64,000 bases of DNA from Agrobacterium arsenijevicii (GCA_000949895.1 JWIT01000004.1:450791-514790); one strand, 5' to 3'; shown: positions 9,301 to 18,161, numbered from the stretch's first letter. Numbers and translations are program-made. Notes: a model not told the origin generated them from the letters alone.

Positions 9301-9825
9301 TTCGAGCTTTATCAGCAGATGTTGGAAGAGGCCGTGGCCGAGGTGAAGGGTGACGAGCAGGTGCAGGACAGCGGCTGGTCGCCGCAAATCTCGGTCGGTA
9401 CCTCGGTGATGATCCCGGAAGACTATGTCCCGGATCTGCATCTGCGCATGGGTCTCTACCGCCGCCTCGGCGAACTTGCCGATATCGGCGAGATCGACGG
9501 TTTCGGTGCGGAAATGATCGACCGTTTCGGCCCGTTGCCGAAGGAAGTCCAGCATCTCCTCAAGATCGTCTACATCAAGTCGCTCTGCCGGACCGCCAAT
9601 GTCGAGAAGGTGGATGCCGGGCCGAAGGGCGTCGTCGTGCAGTTCCGTAACAAGGAATTCCCGAACCCGGCGGCCCTCGTCGCCTATATCGGCAAACAGG
9701 GATCGATGGCGAAGATCCGCCCCGATCACAGCCTTTTCTTGACCCGCGATCTGCCAACGCCGGAAAAACGGCTGACGGGTGCTGCTATGGTAATGACACA
9801 GCTGGCGGAACTGGCGCGTTCCTAA
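6328..9825 (+). CDS. mfd: Transcription-repair coupling factor Mfd
   Basis: 1165 residues. Mfd displaces RNA polymerase stalled at DNA lesions and recruits UvrA to start nucleotide excision repair. Seen in order: N-terminal UvrB-homology modules, the RNA-polymerase-interaction domain (GSLVVHAEHGIGRFVGLQ, Tudor-like), a RecG-like translocase with GDVGFGKT around residue 648 and DEEQHFGVKHKER around 749, the QLRGRVGR motif, and the C-terminal TRCF domain. The DEEH box is DEEQ here, as in many Mfd and RecG proteins. The gene ends five bases before a large inverted repeat. Confidence 0.98.
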   Translation: MIAGFDAKLVTSADTPLTIGNVPSGMEALLLAEMARAGTSVAYVMSDGQRVADLEQVLGFVAPDIPVLTLPAWDCLPYDRVSPSADTSARRLAALAGLINHAKKPHPAIVLVTVNAMLQKMAPRDIIESLGFSAKPGNQIRMEDIAARLERNGFDRVATVREVGEFAVRGGILDVFVPGTEEPVRLDFFGDTLESIRTFDPASQRTISQARSLDLNPMSEVTLTPDTIGRFRKNYLSMFGAATRDDALYQAVSEGRRYAGMEHWLPLFYEQLETAFDYLKGFRIVTDHTAREAAKERSKLVLDYYEARRASGETKGSTQGAPYKPVSPGQIYLDGKSFEAALASVNAVRLTPFNEHDTEGRPVATLDAHVGPRWARPLTEGNSEERINVFDLAVKHIAERRAKGWKVLITGWSEGSLDRLLQVLNEHGLEKIKPVTSLKEVEKLGKGEAASAVMSLEAGFETGTLAVIGEQDILGDRMVRRSKRRKRGADFISEVAGLDVGSLVVHAEHGIGRFVGLQTIEAAGAPRACLELHYADDAKLFLPVENIDLLSRYGSDAAEATLDKLGGGAWQMRKAKLKKRLLDMADELIRIAAARLVRHAPALIAPDGLYDEFAARFPYDETEDQLNAIEAVRDDLGAGRPMDRLICGDVGFGKTEVALRAAFLAAMNGVQVAVVVPTTLLSRQHFRTFSERFRGLPIRVQQASRLVGSKELALTKKEVADGKTDIVVGTHALLGAGINFANLGLLIIDEEQHFGVKHKERLKELKSDVHVLTLSATPIPRTLQLAMTGVRELSLITTPPVDRMAVRTFISPFDALVIRETLMREHYRGGQSFYVCPRLADLADIHAFLQSDVPELKVAVAHGQMAAGELEDIMNAFYDGKYDVLLSTTIVESGLDVPTANTLIVHRADMFGLAQLYQLRGRVGRSKVRAFALFTLPVNKVLTTMAERRLKVLQSLDTLGAGFQLASHDLDIRGAGNLLGEEQSGHIKEVGFELYQQMLEEAVAEVKGDEQVQDSGWSPQISVGTSVMIPEDYVPDLHLRMGLYRRLGELADIGEIDGFGAEMIDRFGPLPKEVQHLLKIVYIKSLCRTANVEKVDAGPKGVVVQFRNKEFPNPAALVAYIGKQGSMAKIRPDHSLFLTRDLPTPEKRLTGAAMVMTQLAELARS

Positions 9826-9829
9826 AGCT

Positions 9830-10079
9830 TTCGGGAGGTTGTCGATCCATAGCGGACCGAGGCGTGTGGGGCTTAACCCCCCTCTGCCCTGCCGGGCATC
9901 TCCCCCTCAAGGGGGGAGATCGATATGCGGCAAGGTCTCGCCCATCTCAACGTTTGCGCATGAAGCGACAAAAGGGCCTCTTGCCGATCTCCCCCCTTGA
10001 GGGGGAGATGCCCGGCAGGGCAGAGGGGGGTTAAGCCCCACACACCTGCGGTCCGCTGTGGATCGACAACCTGCCGAAG
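9830..10079. repeat. 250-bp inverted-repeat intergenic element (rhizobial RIME-like)
   Basis: Two arms of roughly 93 bases (9830-9922 and 9985-10079) are near-perfect reverse complements, separated by a ~60-base loop. Shared landmarks are the outer GTTGTCGATCC, a GTGTGGGGCTTAACCC block, CTGCCCTGCCGGGCATC and an inner CCCCTCAAGGGGGGAGATCG. In RNA this would fold into one very long hairpin just after the mfd stop and could block read-through. Elements of this style are scattered through rhizobial intergenic regions. The rest of the mfd-10284 gap (10080-10283) shows no gene, only the leader of the next one. Confidence 0.9.
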
Positions 10080-10283
10080 ACCAACACCTAAAGCACGTCC
10101 GGACAAACGAAAGCGGAAGGGTCCGACATCCATCTGCTTTATTGGGCCTGCCGACCTCCGCAAACATTACCGGGATGTAATGAAACGGACATGCGCCGGT
10201 AGCGTCGGTGGGCGTAGTCTTGTTTTCCTGTCCTGTGCTGCGCTTAACTACCACGCGCAGCCGGAAGACGAAGGAGCAAGACA

Positions 10284-10622
10284 ATGTGGATCAGGATGAA
10301 CAGGTTCGTCTCCGCAGGTCTGGTTGCTTTGACAATTGCGGGCACCACAATTGCCACCACCAGCCAGGCGGAAGCACGCGGTCATTTCGGACATGGGCAT
10401 GGCGGCGCGGGCATTGCCGCGGGTATCGCCGGAGCAATTATCGGCGGCGCCATCATCGCCGGGGCGCGGCATTCCTATGGCGGCCCCTATTATGGCGAGC
10501 CTTTTTACGGTCCGCCGGTTTACGGCCCGCCGGTGATCTATCAGCCCGCATATCCAAGCTGCCATGTCGTCTGGCGGCAGAATAGCTGGGGCGATATGTA
10601 TCGCGCGCGTGTCTGCTACTGA
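10284..10622 (+). CDS. Secreted glycine/tyrosine-rich small protein
   Basis: 112 residues with an N-terminal signal peptide (residues ~6-30, ending near SQAEA), a His/Gly stretch, a glycine-zipper hydrophobic segment (GIAAGIAGAIIGGAIIAGA) and a Gly/Tyr/Pro-rich region with repeated YGPPVYG-type units. The C-terminal part has two cysteines (SCHVVWRQN and RVCY). Similar low-complexity exported proteins are common in rhizobia; function unknown. The start has an AGGAGCAAGACA leader; an internal ATG five codons later is also possible. Confidence 0.8.
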   Translation: MWIRMNRFVSAGLVALTIAGTTIATTSQAEARGHFGHGHGGAGIAAGIAGAIIGGAIIAGARHSYGGPYYGEPFYGPPVYGPPVIYQPAYPSCHVVWRQNSWGDMYRARVCY

Positions 10623-10669
10623 CCCTTCGCGGACAAACCAAAATAGCGACGGAAGAATGCGCCCTGGTT

Positions 10670-11611
10670 TTAAATGGTTCGCGGCGCGTCTTCCGGCGTG
10701 ATACCGACAGCGACATTCTGGTCGGTGGCGGCGATGGAAGCCGGCATCGGCACTTTTCGCTGCTTTTCACGGATGAGCGTCAGAAGGCCGGAGCCGACGA
10801 TGAGGGCGATGCCGACCAGCATCCAGCTATCGATGCTATCGCCGAAGATCAGGTAACCGAACAGCATGGCCCAGAGCATCTGGCTATATTGCGTCGGGCC
10901 GATCATGGCGGCCGGAGCATAGCGGGCGGCATACATGACCAGCACGTTGCCAACTGCGCCGAGAAGGCCGTAACCGGCGAGAAGCAGCCATTGTTCGCCG
11001 CTTGGCGGCACGAAAGTGGGGATCATGGCCAGACCGCTGATCGCCAGACAGCCCAGCACGCCCGCGCCATAAAGCGAGACGTTTTTTTCCGACGGCCCCA
11101 TGGCGCGGAAGATCACGATGGACAATGCGCCGCTTAAACCACCGAGGATAGCGCCGAGGTGACCGATGCCCAGTTCACGGAAGCCGGGCCGCAGGATGAT
11201 CAGCACGCCGACAAAGCCGATGATGACCGCCGACCAGCGTTTGATGCCGACCTGTTCCTTCAAAAATACCACCGACATGATGGTGACGAAGGAAGGAAGC
11301 AGGAAGATCAGCGCGAAGGCTTCTGCCATGGAAAGATGGGTGAAGGCGGTGACGCTACCGACCGCCCCGATGCCGGAGGCAAAAAAGCGGATGAGCCAGA
11401 GCGGGCGGTTCGTCGTCTTGACGATATCCACCCAGCGGTCGTTGCGCTTGCGGATGAGGGGCAGGGCGACAAGCCCGAACATGGCGCCGAAGAAGGCAGA
11501 TTCGATCGGCGAAATCTGGCCTTCTATGAGTTTAACGCTTGCGTCGCTCCATGCGTAGGCAGCGAAGGCGGCAAAGGCAAGCAGAATGCCTTTCAGGGTC
11601 TGGTCGGACAC
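10670..11611 (-). CDS. DMT-superfamily transporter, EamA domain
   Basis: 313 residues with about ten hydrophobic membrane segments arranged as two EamA repeats (duplicated five-helix units), as in RhtA/YddG-type metabolite exporters. The N-terminal helix contains FAAYAWSDASVKLIEGQISP and the end of repeat one carries the conserved FLKEQVGIKRW. It lies in the inner membrane; substrate unknown. Convergent with the small secreted protein, and followed by 52 bases to the DsbA-like gene on the same strand. Confidence 0.93.
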   Translation of the reverse strand: MSDQTLKGILLAFAAFAAYAWSDASVKLIEGQISPIESAFFGAMFGLVALPLIRKRNDRWVDIVKTTNRPLWLIRFFASGIGAVGSVTAFTHLSMAEAFALIFLLPSFVTIMSVVFLKEQVGIKRWSAVIIGFVGVLIILRPGFRELGIGHLGAILGGLSGALSIVIFRAMGPSEKNVSLYGAGVLGCLAISGLAMIPTFVPPSGEQWLLLAGYGLLGAVGNVLVMYAARYAPAAMIGPTQYSQMLWAMLFGYLIFGDSIDSWMLVGIALIVGSGLLTLIREKQRKVPMPASIAATDQNVAVGITPEDAPRTI

Positions 11612-11663
11612 GGGAAAACACCAACAGTTTTTCGGTTAGGGCAAGCTGTCGGTGGTTCGACCG

Positions 11664-12332
11664 TCAGTTCATCGACTTATGCTCGTCCGCCTTCATTTTT
11701 GCAATATCCCGCAGTGCAGCAATTAATACATCAGGCGTTTGCGCACCACTGATGGCGTATTTCTGGTCGACGATGAAAAACGGCACGCCGGAAACGCCCA
11801 TTTGCTGCGCCGCATCAATTTCGGCGATGACCGTGCCCTTGTCCGCATCCGACGCCAGAAGCCGTGCCACCACCTTGGCGTCCATGCCAGCCTTTTCGGC
11901 AATGTCGATCAGCACGGCATGATCGCCGATGTTGCGACCTTCCTCGAAATTCGCCCTGAACAGACCGGTGACGATCTTTTCCTGAACGTCGCGGCCTTCG
12001 GAATGCGCCCAGAGCGACAGGCGGTGCGCGTCGAGCGTGTTCGGACCGATCTTGATCGCATCGAAATCGTAATGGATGCCGACTTCCTTGCCGAGCTGTA
12101 CGAGCGTGGCATGGGCCTGTTCGAGGCGCTCCTTGCCGAGCTTTTCCTCGAGAGCAGCTTTCTGGTCGACGCCCTCCGGCGGATAATCCGGGTTGAGGCG
12201 GTAAGGCCGCCAGTTCACGTCAACGCTGATTTCGTCCTGCACTTCGGCAATGGCAAGATCGAGCCTTGCCTTGCCCAGGTAACACCAGGGGCAGACCATA
12301 TCCGATACGACGTCGATAACGATGCGTTCCAT
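11664..12332 (-). CDS. DsbA-family (FrnE-like) thiol oxidoreductase
   Basis: 222 residues with a thioredoxin fold interrupted by a helical insertion. The CPWC active site is at residues 14-17 (DMVCPWCYLGK) and the cis-proline loop is GVSGVPFFIV. No signal peptide is visible, so unlike periplasmic DsbA it probably works in the cytoplasm, as FrnE and 2-hydroxychromene-2-carboxylate isomerase relatives do. It lies downstream of the YejA-like gene on the same strand (39-base gap). Confidence 0.92.
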   Translation of the reverse strand: MERIVIDVVSDMVCPWCYLGKARLDLAIAEVQDEISVDVNWRPYRLNPDYPPEGVDQKAALEEKLGKERLEQAHATLVQLGKEVGIHYDFDAIKIGPNTLDAHRLSLWAHSEGRDVQEKIVTGLFRANFEEGRNIGDHAVLIDIAEKAGMDAKVVARLLASDADKGTVIAEIDAAQQMGVSGVPFFIVDQKYAISGAQTPDVLIAALRDIAKMKADEHKSMN

Positions 12333-12371
12333 GGCTTTATCTTCCGTTGTCTTGGACCGGGGAGAGGCGGG

Positions 12372-14219
12372 TTATTGCGCCCGCGCATCCCACCAGGTCT
12401 GTTTCTGATTGCCTGATATCGGGGTCATATCCGGGCGGTCGATATATTTCCAGCGCGCTATCCATTGCGCGCCGATGTAGTAGAGCGGAATGACGTAGTG
12501 TCCGGCAACCAGCAGGCGGTCATAACCGCGCACCGCCGCCTGAAAATCCTCCGTCGAGCGGGCCTGCAGCAGGGCCTCGATCATGCGGTCTATGTCGGGG
12601 CTGGCCGCCCCCGCATAGTTGAAGCTGCCCTGCGCATCCCGTGACAGTGAACTCCAGCGATTGAGCTGTTCGGCCCCCGGCGAGAGCGAGGAAGGCAGGG
12701 AGCGGATGATCATGTCGTAATCGAAGCTGTTGGAGCGGGCCTGATATTGGCCGTCGTCAACCGAGCGGATGCCCATGGCGACGCCGATCAGGTTCAGCGA
12801 CCGCTGATAGGCAAGCGCTATGCGTTCCTGCGCTGGGTTCTGCGTCATGATCTCGAAGGCGAGCTGGCGGCCGTTGGCGTCGGACATCCTGCCATTCTTG
12901 ATGCTGTACCCGGCCTCTTTCAGCTTATCGACGGCCAGTTTCAGAACCTTGCGGTCCGCGCCGGTGCCGTCGGTGGTCGGCAGGGCATAGGTTCCCGCCA
13001 ATAGTTCCGGCGGCATGGTCCTGGCAGCGTCGCCGAGCAAAGCAAGCTCACGCTCGTCTGCGGCATTGCCATAGGCGCCGAGCGCGGAGTTCTGCCAATA
13101 GCTCTGCGTGCGCTTGAAGGCGCCGCCGAGAATGTTCTTGTTCATCCACTCGAAATCAAGCGCGTAGGACAGGCCCTCACGTACCTTTTCGTCGGCAAAG
13201 ACCGCGCGGCGGGTGTTGAAGACAAGACCGAACATGCCCGATGGCAGGCGCGGCTGGAAAACGTCCTTGACGATATCGCCGCGATGAACGGCGGGGAAGT
13301 TATAGGCCTGCCCCCAGTGGGAGGTATCTGACGTGCCGTTGATGGCGTCGCCTTCGGGGTAGATGTCGATGTCACCCTTCTTGAAGGCCTCGAACATGGT
13401 GGTGACCTGAAGGAAATAGGTGACGCTGATCTCGTCGTAATTCTCGAAGCCGACCTTGCTCGGGATATCCTTGCCCCAATAATCCGGGTTCCGCTCCCAG
13501 ATGATTCGCTCGCCCGGACGCAACGTCTTGATTCGGTATGGACCCGAGCCAACGACCGCGCCGAGGCCCGCCTGCTCGAATTTTTCCGGATCGATCGCGT
13601 GTTTCGGTAAAATCGGGGTAGAGGAGGCGAGAATGAGCGGGGTTTCGCGGTTCGCCCTGTCGTTGAAGGTGAAACGGACGCCGTGATCGCCGATCTTTTC
13701 CATCTTCGCCACGCCGTCGAGACGGCTGTTGAAGGGCGGGCGGCCTTTTTCTTTCAGGAGATTGAAGGTGAAGATCACGTCGTCGGGCGTCACCGGTTCG
13801 CCGTCCGACCATTTGGCCTTTGGATTGATGTTGAACTGGGTGAAGGTGCGTTCCTCATCCCACTCCACCGTTTCGGCAAGCAGGCCGTAAAGGCTGAAAG
13901 GCTCGTCGCTGGAGCGCTGCATCAGCGGTTCGTAGAGAAGATTGCCGAATTCCGGGTCCCAGACGCCGCGCGCGGTGGTGCGCATTCCCTTGAGAACGAA
14001 GGGGTTGAGGCTATCAAAGGTGCCGACGACACCGTAGGAGATGCGACCGCCTTTCTTCACGTCCGGATTGACATAGGGAAAATGCCGGAAGTCGGCCGGA
14101 AGCGCCGGCGTGCCGTGCATGGAAATGGCGTGAAGCGGCTGCGCCACGGCGATTTCCGGGGAAAGCAGGGTCGATCCCCAAAGAAACAATGCGGGTATGA
14201 GGGCCGCAAGGTTACGCAT
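12372..14219 (-). CDS. Extracellular solute-binding protein family 5, YejA-like
   Basis: 615 residues from ATG 14219; an upstream in-frame start at 14300 would bury the signal peptide (MRNLAALIPALFLWG...AVAQ). The body matches the oligopeptide-binding fold, with HFPYVNPDVKKGG, FDSLNPFVLKG and PKAKWSDGEPVTPDDVIFTF stretches seen in YejA, the binding protein for microcin-C-like peptides. No permease or ATPase gene is nearby, so it is either an orphan receptor serving a transporter elsewhere or has another periplasmic role. Confidence 0.9.
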   Translation of the reverse strand: MRNLAALIPALFLWGSTLLSPEIAVAQPLHAISMHGTPALPADFRHFPYVNPDVKKGGRISYGVVGTFDSLNPFVLKGMRTTARGVWDPEFGNLLYEPLMQRSSDEPFSLYGLLAETVEWDEERTFTQFNINPKAKWSDGEPVTPDDVIFTFNLLKEKGRPPFNSRLDGVAKMEKIGDHGVRFTFNDRANRETPLILASSTPILPKHAIDPEKFEQAGLGAVVGSGPYRIKTLRPGERIIWERNPDYWGKDIPSKVGFENYDEISVTYFLQVTTMFEAFKKGDIDIYPEGDAINGTSDTSHWGQAYNFPAVHRGDIVKDVFQPRLPSGMFGLVFNTRRAVFADEKVREGLSYALDFEWMNKNILGGAFKRTQSYWQNSALGAYGNAADERELALLGDAARTMPPELLAGTYALPTTDGTGADRKVLKLAVDKLKEAGYSIKNGRMSDANGRQLAFEIMTQNPAQERIALAYQRSLNLIGVAMGIRSVDDGQYQARSNSFDYDMIIRSLPSSLSPGAEQLNRWSSLSRDAQGSFNYAGAASPDIDRMIEALLQARSTEDFQAAVRGYDRLLVAGHYVIPLYYIGAQWIARWKYIDRPDMTPISGNQKQTWWDARAQ

Positions 14220-14526
14220 GTCACTATCCTGTCTCAACTGTCCGTCCAATTTATCGTCGTGAACGGCTTTTCCGTCGTGATTCTGGCAAATATGTAGCAC
14301 AAGCCCATGGCTGGACCCATGCGAGGGCGGGAAATCTTGGGTTCGCTCAAGAAAAAGTTAAAGAAGTGCTGGATATCGCCGCGAACGGCATGTAACAGGG
14401 TGGCCGGAAGAGACGGGTCACGCATTTGCCTCATTTAAACGACAGTTGAACGGGCAGAAGGATACCGCCATCGGCGAGCAGGACCCGCGGTTCTGTTCTG
14501 GCAGACATTCAGGAGACGGAACTCTT
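14220..14526. other. Divergent promoter region, no gene seen
   Basis: 307 bases between the YejA-like gene and ialB. It should hold both promoters. No tRNA, repeat or strong palindrome was found. An AGGAG at about 14511 serves the ialB start. Confidence 0.6.
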
Positions 14527-15180
14527 ATGATGCAAAAGGCAAACACATTCACCCGGACAGCTCTGTCCGCTCTCGTTCTTTCCCTGGGCGCGGTTTCCGC
14601 TCCGGCCATCTCGCAGGCACAGGATGCTCCCGCCAATCAGGGCGCTGGCGCTCCGCCGCTCGGCTGGTTCAAGACCTGCTCCAAACAGGAAGACAACGAC
14701 GTCTGCGTCGTGCAGAACGTGGTTCTTGCCCAGAATGGCCAGATGATCACTGCCGTTGGCCTCATCACCGTCGAAGGCAAGGTCAACCGCAAGCTCTTGC
14801 AGGTTTCCGTTCCGACCGCGCGTCTCATCCCCCCGGGTGTGATGATGCAGATCGACGGCGGCAAGGGCCAGAAGCTCGATTACGCCGTTTGCCTTCCCGA
14901 CAAGTGCACGGCCGAAGTTCCGCTGACGGACGCCATGATCGCGTCGCTGAAGAAGGGCAACGAGATCGTCTTCACCTCGATCAACTTCCGTCGCGCGCCG
15001 AACCCCATCAAGATCGCGCTCTCCGGTTTCACGGGTGCTTATGACGGTGCGGCTATCTCCCAGTCGCAGCTCGCCGAAAGCCAGCGCAGCCTGCAGGAAG
15101 GCATGCAGAAGAAGGCGGAAGAAGCTCGCAAGAAGCTGGAAGCCGCTCAGGACGCCGCCAAGAGCGCGCCAAAGCCCTGA
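14527..15180 (+). CDS. Invasion-associated locus B (IalB) family exported protein
   Basis: 217 residues from ATG 14527, chosen because AGGAG sits about ten bases upstream and the signal peptide (TALSALVLSLGAVSAPAISQA) then begins close to the N-terminus. The IalB domain follows: GWFKTCSKQEDNDVCVVQN, a beta-rich core and the paired cysteine motif VCLPDKCTAEVPL. The C-terminus is a charged, alanine-rich helix (SQSQLAESQRSLQEGMQKKA...), predicted coiled coil. IalB is linked to host-cell invasion in Bartonella; in rhizobia the role of this periplasmic family is not defined. Confidence 0.93.
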   Translation: MMQKANTFTRTALSALVLSLGAVSAPAISQAQDAPANQGAGAPPLGWFKTCSKQEDNDVCVVQNVVLAQNGQMITAVGLITVEGKVNRKLLQVSVPTARLIPPGVMMQIDGGKGQKLDYAVCLPDKCTAEVPLTDAMIASLKKGNEIVFTSINFRRAPNPIKIALSGFTGAYDGAAISQSQLAESQRSLQEGMQKKAEEARKKLEAAQDAAKSAPKP

Positions 15181-15201
15181 TCGCTGCATTACATCAAAAA
15201 C

Positions 15202-15235
15202 AAAAAACCGGTCTGGCAACAGACCGGTTTTTTTT
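15202..15235 (+). terminator. Rho-independent terminator after ialB
   Basis: AACCGGTCTG-GCAA-CAGACCGGTT stem with a tetraloop, preceded by A residues and followed by eight T. The flanking A and T tracts let it work in both directions, so it may also end the convergent hspQ transcript. Confidence 0.95.
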
Positions 15236-15275
15236 ATGTCTCGCGATAGGCGAGGGTAATCCTCGTGACCGCTGT

Positions 15276-15605
15276 TTAATGGGCCATCGATATCTTCGGA
15301 CGCCAGTCTCCGTTCGGAGCCTTGTCGAACAGGCGGCCGATATTCGGGTTTCGGAGCGGCGTCTCGCTTTCATCGTGAACGAGGTTCTGTTCGGAAACAT
15401 AGGCGACGTATTCCGTCTCCTCGTTTTCGGCCAGAAGATGATAGAAGGGCTGGTCGCGATCCGGCCTGATTTCCGCGGGAATGGCGTTCCACCACTCCTC
15501 GGTATTGGCATATTCCGGGTCCACGTCGATGACCACACCGCGGAACGGAAACACCTTGTGGCGGACGATCTCGCCAAGCGTGAATTTTGCGTCTCTTTGT
15601 TTCAT
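15276..15605 (-). CDS. hspQ: Heat shock protein HspQ (YccV-like, hemimethylated-DNA-binding domain family)
   Basis: 109 residues from ATG 15605; GGAAAGGAAG just upstream is a good ribosome-binding site for it, whereas the in-frame GTG at 15626 overlaps that site. The fold is recognisable from KFTLGEIVRHKVFPFRGVVIDVDPEY, then YHLLAENEETEYVAYVSEQNL. In E. coli HspQ favours degradation of mutant DnaA and acts as a specificity factor for Lon. Monocistronic, facing ialB across the shared terminator. Confidence 0.93.
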   Translation of the reverse strand: MKQRDAKFTLGEIVRHKVFPFRGVVIDVDPEYANTEEWWNAIPAEIRPDRDQPFYHLLAENEETEYVAYVSEQNLVHDESETPLRNPNIGRLFDKAPNGDWRPKISMAH

Positions 15606-15695
15606 GGCATGAACTTCCTTTCCCACTAATAGTTGGGTGCGGAACGGGAAATATCAAGGGCTAGCGGTATCCGGCCCTATCCGCCGTCTAATGCC

Positions 15696-16616
15696 CTAGG
15701 CCTTGCGGCCGATCGGTGCCGTGGCGATGACGACGCCGCCCGTAACCAGCACGATGCCGATGGCGTGATAGGTCTCGAAGGTCTCACCGAGGAAGAGCGT
15801 GGCCATGACGATAGAGACCGGCGGCATCATGTAAAGCGTGATGCCCGCCGTGACAGGCCCGAAAACGCGCACCGTATGGGTGAAGCAATAAAAGGCGAGC
15901 AGCGAGGCGAACAGGATGATGCCGCCGATCTTCGCCCAGGCCATCGGGGTGGCCGGCAGCAGGCCGCCATGCGCCAGTTCAATTGCGGCCGGCGGTAACA
16001 GCACCAGCGCGCCGGAAAACGCGATCAGGCCGAAAAGGCTGAGGGAGGCCATCTGCCGTGCTGTCGGATCGCGTAACAGCACCGAATAGATCGCAAAGGC
16101 GATCGCCGCCGTCAGAATGGCGAAATCGCCGATGTTGAATTTCAGCTGCCAGAGAGCGGAAATGTCGCCCTTGAGCACAATCGCCGCCACGCCCGCAAAA
16201 GCGATGATCATGCCCAGCACTTCGAGCTTTCGGATGGGGCGGCCCTGAAAGATGCGCTGGAACAGGATGATGAACAGCGACGATGTCGTGTAGATCAGCG
16301 TGCCGTTGGCAGCCGTCGTCATGGTCAGGCCCCAATAGACCACACCGCCGCAGATGCCCATGCCGAGAATGCCGAGAACGAGCCACAGCAGCGTTTTCCG
16401 GCGCACGAAAGCAAGGCAGTTGGGCCAGTCGGCGATCATGAAGGGGGTGATGATGAGGGTTGATCCCATCCAGCGGATGAAGGCGGCGATGAAGGGCGAG
16501 ACTTCGCCGACGACGCCGCGGCCGAAAATGACGTTGCTGGAGAAGAAGAACGGCACCGCCAGAAAGATGAGCCAGTCCGTGAGGCGCGTTTGCTGAGAGG
16601 CTGGCTTGATCGACAT
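15696..16616 (-). CDS. DMT-superfamily transporter, EamA domain
   Basis: 306 residues with ten predicted membrane helices in two EamA repeats. Conserved family features include FIRWMGSTLIITPFM in the first repeat and VFGPVTAGITLYMMPPVSIVMATLFLGE near the end of the second. A probable inner-membrane metabolite exporter of unknown substrate. It is only distantly similar to the EamA gene at 10.7 kb, so not a recent duplication. It lies downstream of glnA on the same strand behind that gene's terminator. Confidence 0.93.
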   Translation of the reverse strand: MSIKPASQQTRLTDWLIFLAVPFFFSSNVIFGRGVVGEVSPFIAAFIRWMGSTLIITPFMIADWPNCLAFVRRKTLLWLVLGILGMGICGGVVYWGLTMTTAANGTLIYTTSSLFIILFQRIFQGRPIRKLEVLGMIIAFAGVAAIVLKGDISALWQLKFNIGDFAILTAAIAFAIYSVLLRDPTARQMASLSLFGLIAFSGALVLLPPAAIELAHGGLLPATPMAWAKIGGIILFASLLAFYCFTHTVRVFGPVTAGITLYMMPPVSIVMATLFLGETFETYHAIGIVLVTGGVVIATAPIGRKA

Positions 16617-16640
16617 TGTCCGTGATTATGGCTGGGCATC

Positions 16641-16675
16641 AAAAGAAAACGGCGGCTTTCCAGGGGAAAACCGCC
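16641..16675 (-). terminator. Rho-independent terminator after glnA
   Basis: Read on the minus strand: GGCGGTTTTCCCCTGGAAAGCCGCC followed by GTTTTCTTTT. A second perfect hairpin (GGGACGCC/GGCGTCCC, 16685-16706) lies between it and the glnA stop. Confidence 0.85.
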
Positions 16676-16715
16676 GAGCGGGAAGGGACGCCTCGAAAGG
16701 CGTCCCGAATGCCGA

Positions 16716-18125
16716 TCAGGCCGAGTAGTACATGTCGAATTCGACCGGATGCGGGGTCATTTCGAAACGCATGACTTCCTGCATCTTCAGCTCGATGAAC
16801 GAGTCGATCTGGTCGTCGTCGAACACGCCGCCGGCGGTCAGGAACTTGCGATCCTTGTCGAGGCTTTCCAGCGCTTCACGCAGCGAGCCGCAGACGGTCG
16901 GAATCTTCTTCAGTTCCTTTGCAGGAAGGTCGTAAAGGTCCTTGTCCATCGGCTTGCCGGGGTGGATCTTGTTCTTGATGCCGTCGAGGCCGGCCATCAG
17001 CATGGCTGCAAAACCGAGATAGGGGTTCTGGGTCGGGTCCGGGAAGCGGACTTCGACGCGCTTTGCCTTCGGGTTGGAGCCGAAGGGAATACGGCACGAT
17101 GCGGAGCGGTTGCGGGCCGAATAGGCCAGCAGAACCGGCGCTTCATAACCCGGCACCAGACGCTTGTAGGAGTTGGTGGTGGGGTTGGTGAAGGCGTTGA
17201 TGGCCTTGGCGTGCTTGATGATGCCGCCGATGTAATAGAGGCAGTTCTCGGAGAGGCCCGCATATTCGTCGCCAGCAAAGGTCGGCTTGCCGCCCTTCCA
17301 GATCGACTGGTGAACGTGCATGCCCGAGCCGTTGTCGCCGAAGATCGGCTTCGGCATGAAGGTTGCCGTCTTGCCATAGGCATTGGCGACCTGGTGCACA
17401 ACGTACTTGTAGATCTGCATCTTGTCGGCGCTGGAAACCAGCGTGTCGAACTTTACGCCCAGCTCGTGCTGTGCGGCAGCCACTTCGTGGTGGTGCTTTT
17501 CGACGACGACGCCCATTTCGGACAGAACCGTCAGCATTTCGGAGCGCATGTCCTGCAGGCTGTCGATCGGGGGAACCGGGAAGTAACCACCCTTGACGCG
17601 CGGACGGTGGCCAAGGTTGCCGGTTTCATAATCCGTGTCGTCGTTGGACGGCAGTTCAGACGAGTCCAGCTTGAAGCCGGTGTTGTAGGGGTCTGCCTTG
17701 TACTTCACGTCGTCGAAGACGAAGAATTCAGGCTCGGGGCCGACGAAAACCGTGTCGCCGATACCGGAGGCCTTGAGGTAGGCTTCCGCCTTCTTGGCGG
17801 TGCCGCGCGGGTCGCGGTTATAGGCTTCGCCGGAAACCGGGTCGAGAATGTCGCAGAGGATGACGAGGGTGGACTGGGCAAAGAACGGATCGGTATGGGC
17901 AGTTGCCGGATCGGGCATCAGCACCATGTCGGACTCGTTGATGGCCTTCCAGCCGGCGATCGAGGAGCCGTCGAACATGACGCCATCGGCGAACATGTCT
18001 TCGTCAACGCAGACAACATCCATGGTAACATGCTGCAGCTTGCCCTTGGGATCGGTAAAGCGCAGGTCCACGAACTTGATGTCGTTATCTTTGATCTGCT
18101 TCAAGATATCGTTTGCGGTCGTCAT
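16716..18125 (-). CDS. glnA: Glutamine synthetase type I
   Basis: 469 residues, standard for dodecameric bacterial GSI, which condenses ammonia and glutamate with ATP. Visible: [17 protein letters not shown] at the N-terminus, [11 protein letters not shown], the [13 protein letters not shown] metal/ATP region, [17 protein letters not shown], and the C-terminal DLYDLPAKE that carries the tyrosine adenylylated by GlnE. It follows glnB by 74 bases on the same strand, and a terminator-like hairpin lies in that gap, so glnA expression may be partly uncoupled from glnB. Confidence 0.98.
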   Translation of the reverse strand: MTTANDILKQIKDNDIKFVDLRFTDPKGKLQHVTMDVVCVDEDMFADGVMFDGSSIAGWKAINESDMVLMPDPATAHTDPFFAQSTLVILCDILDPVSGEAYNRDPRGTAKKAEAYLKASGIGDTVFVGPEPEFFVFDDVKYKADPYNTGFKLDSSELPSNDDTDYETGNLGHRPRVKGGYFPVPPIDSLQDMRSEMLTVLSEMGVVVEKHHHEVAAAQHELGVKFDTLVSSADKMQIYKYVVHQVANAYGKTATFMPKPIFGDNGSGMHVHQSIWKGGKPTFAGDEYAGLSENCLYYIGGIIKHAKAINAFTNPTTNSYKRLVPGYEAPVLLAYSARNRSASCRIPFGSNPKAKRVEVRFPDPTQNPYLGFAAMLMAGLDGIKNKIHPGKPMDKDLYDLPAKELKKIPTVCGSLREALESLDKDRKFLTAGGVFDDDQIDSFIELKMQEVMRFEMTPHPVEFDMYYSA

Positions 18126-18161
18126 TTAAACGTTTTCCTTGAGTGTGGTGGTGACGAGGTG

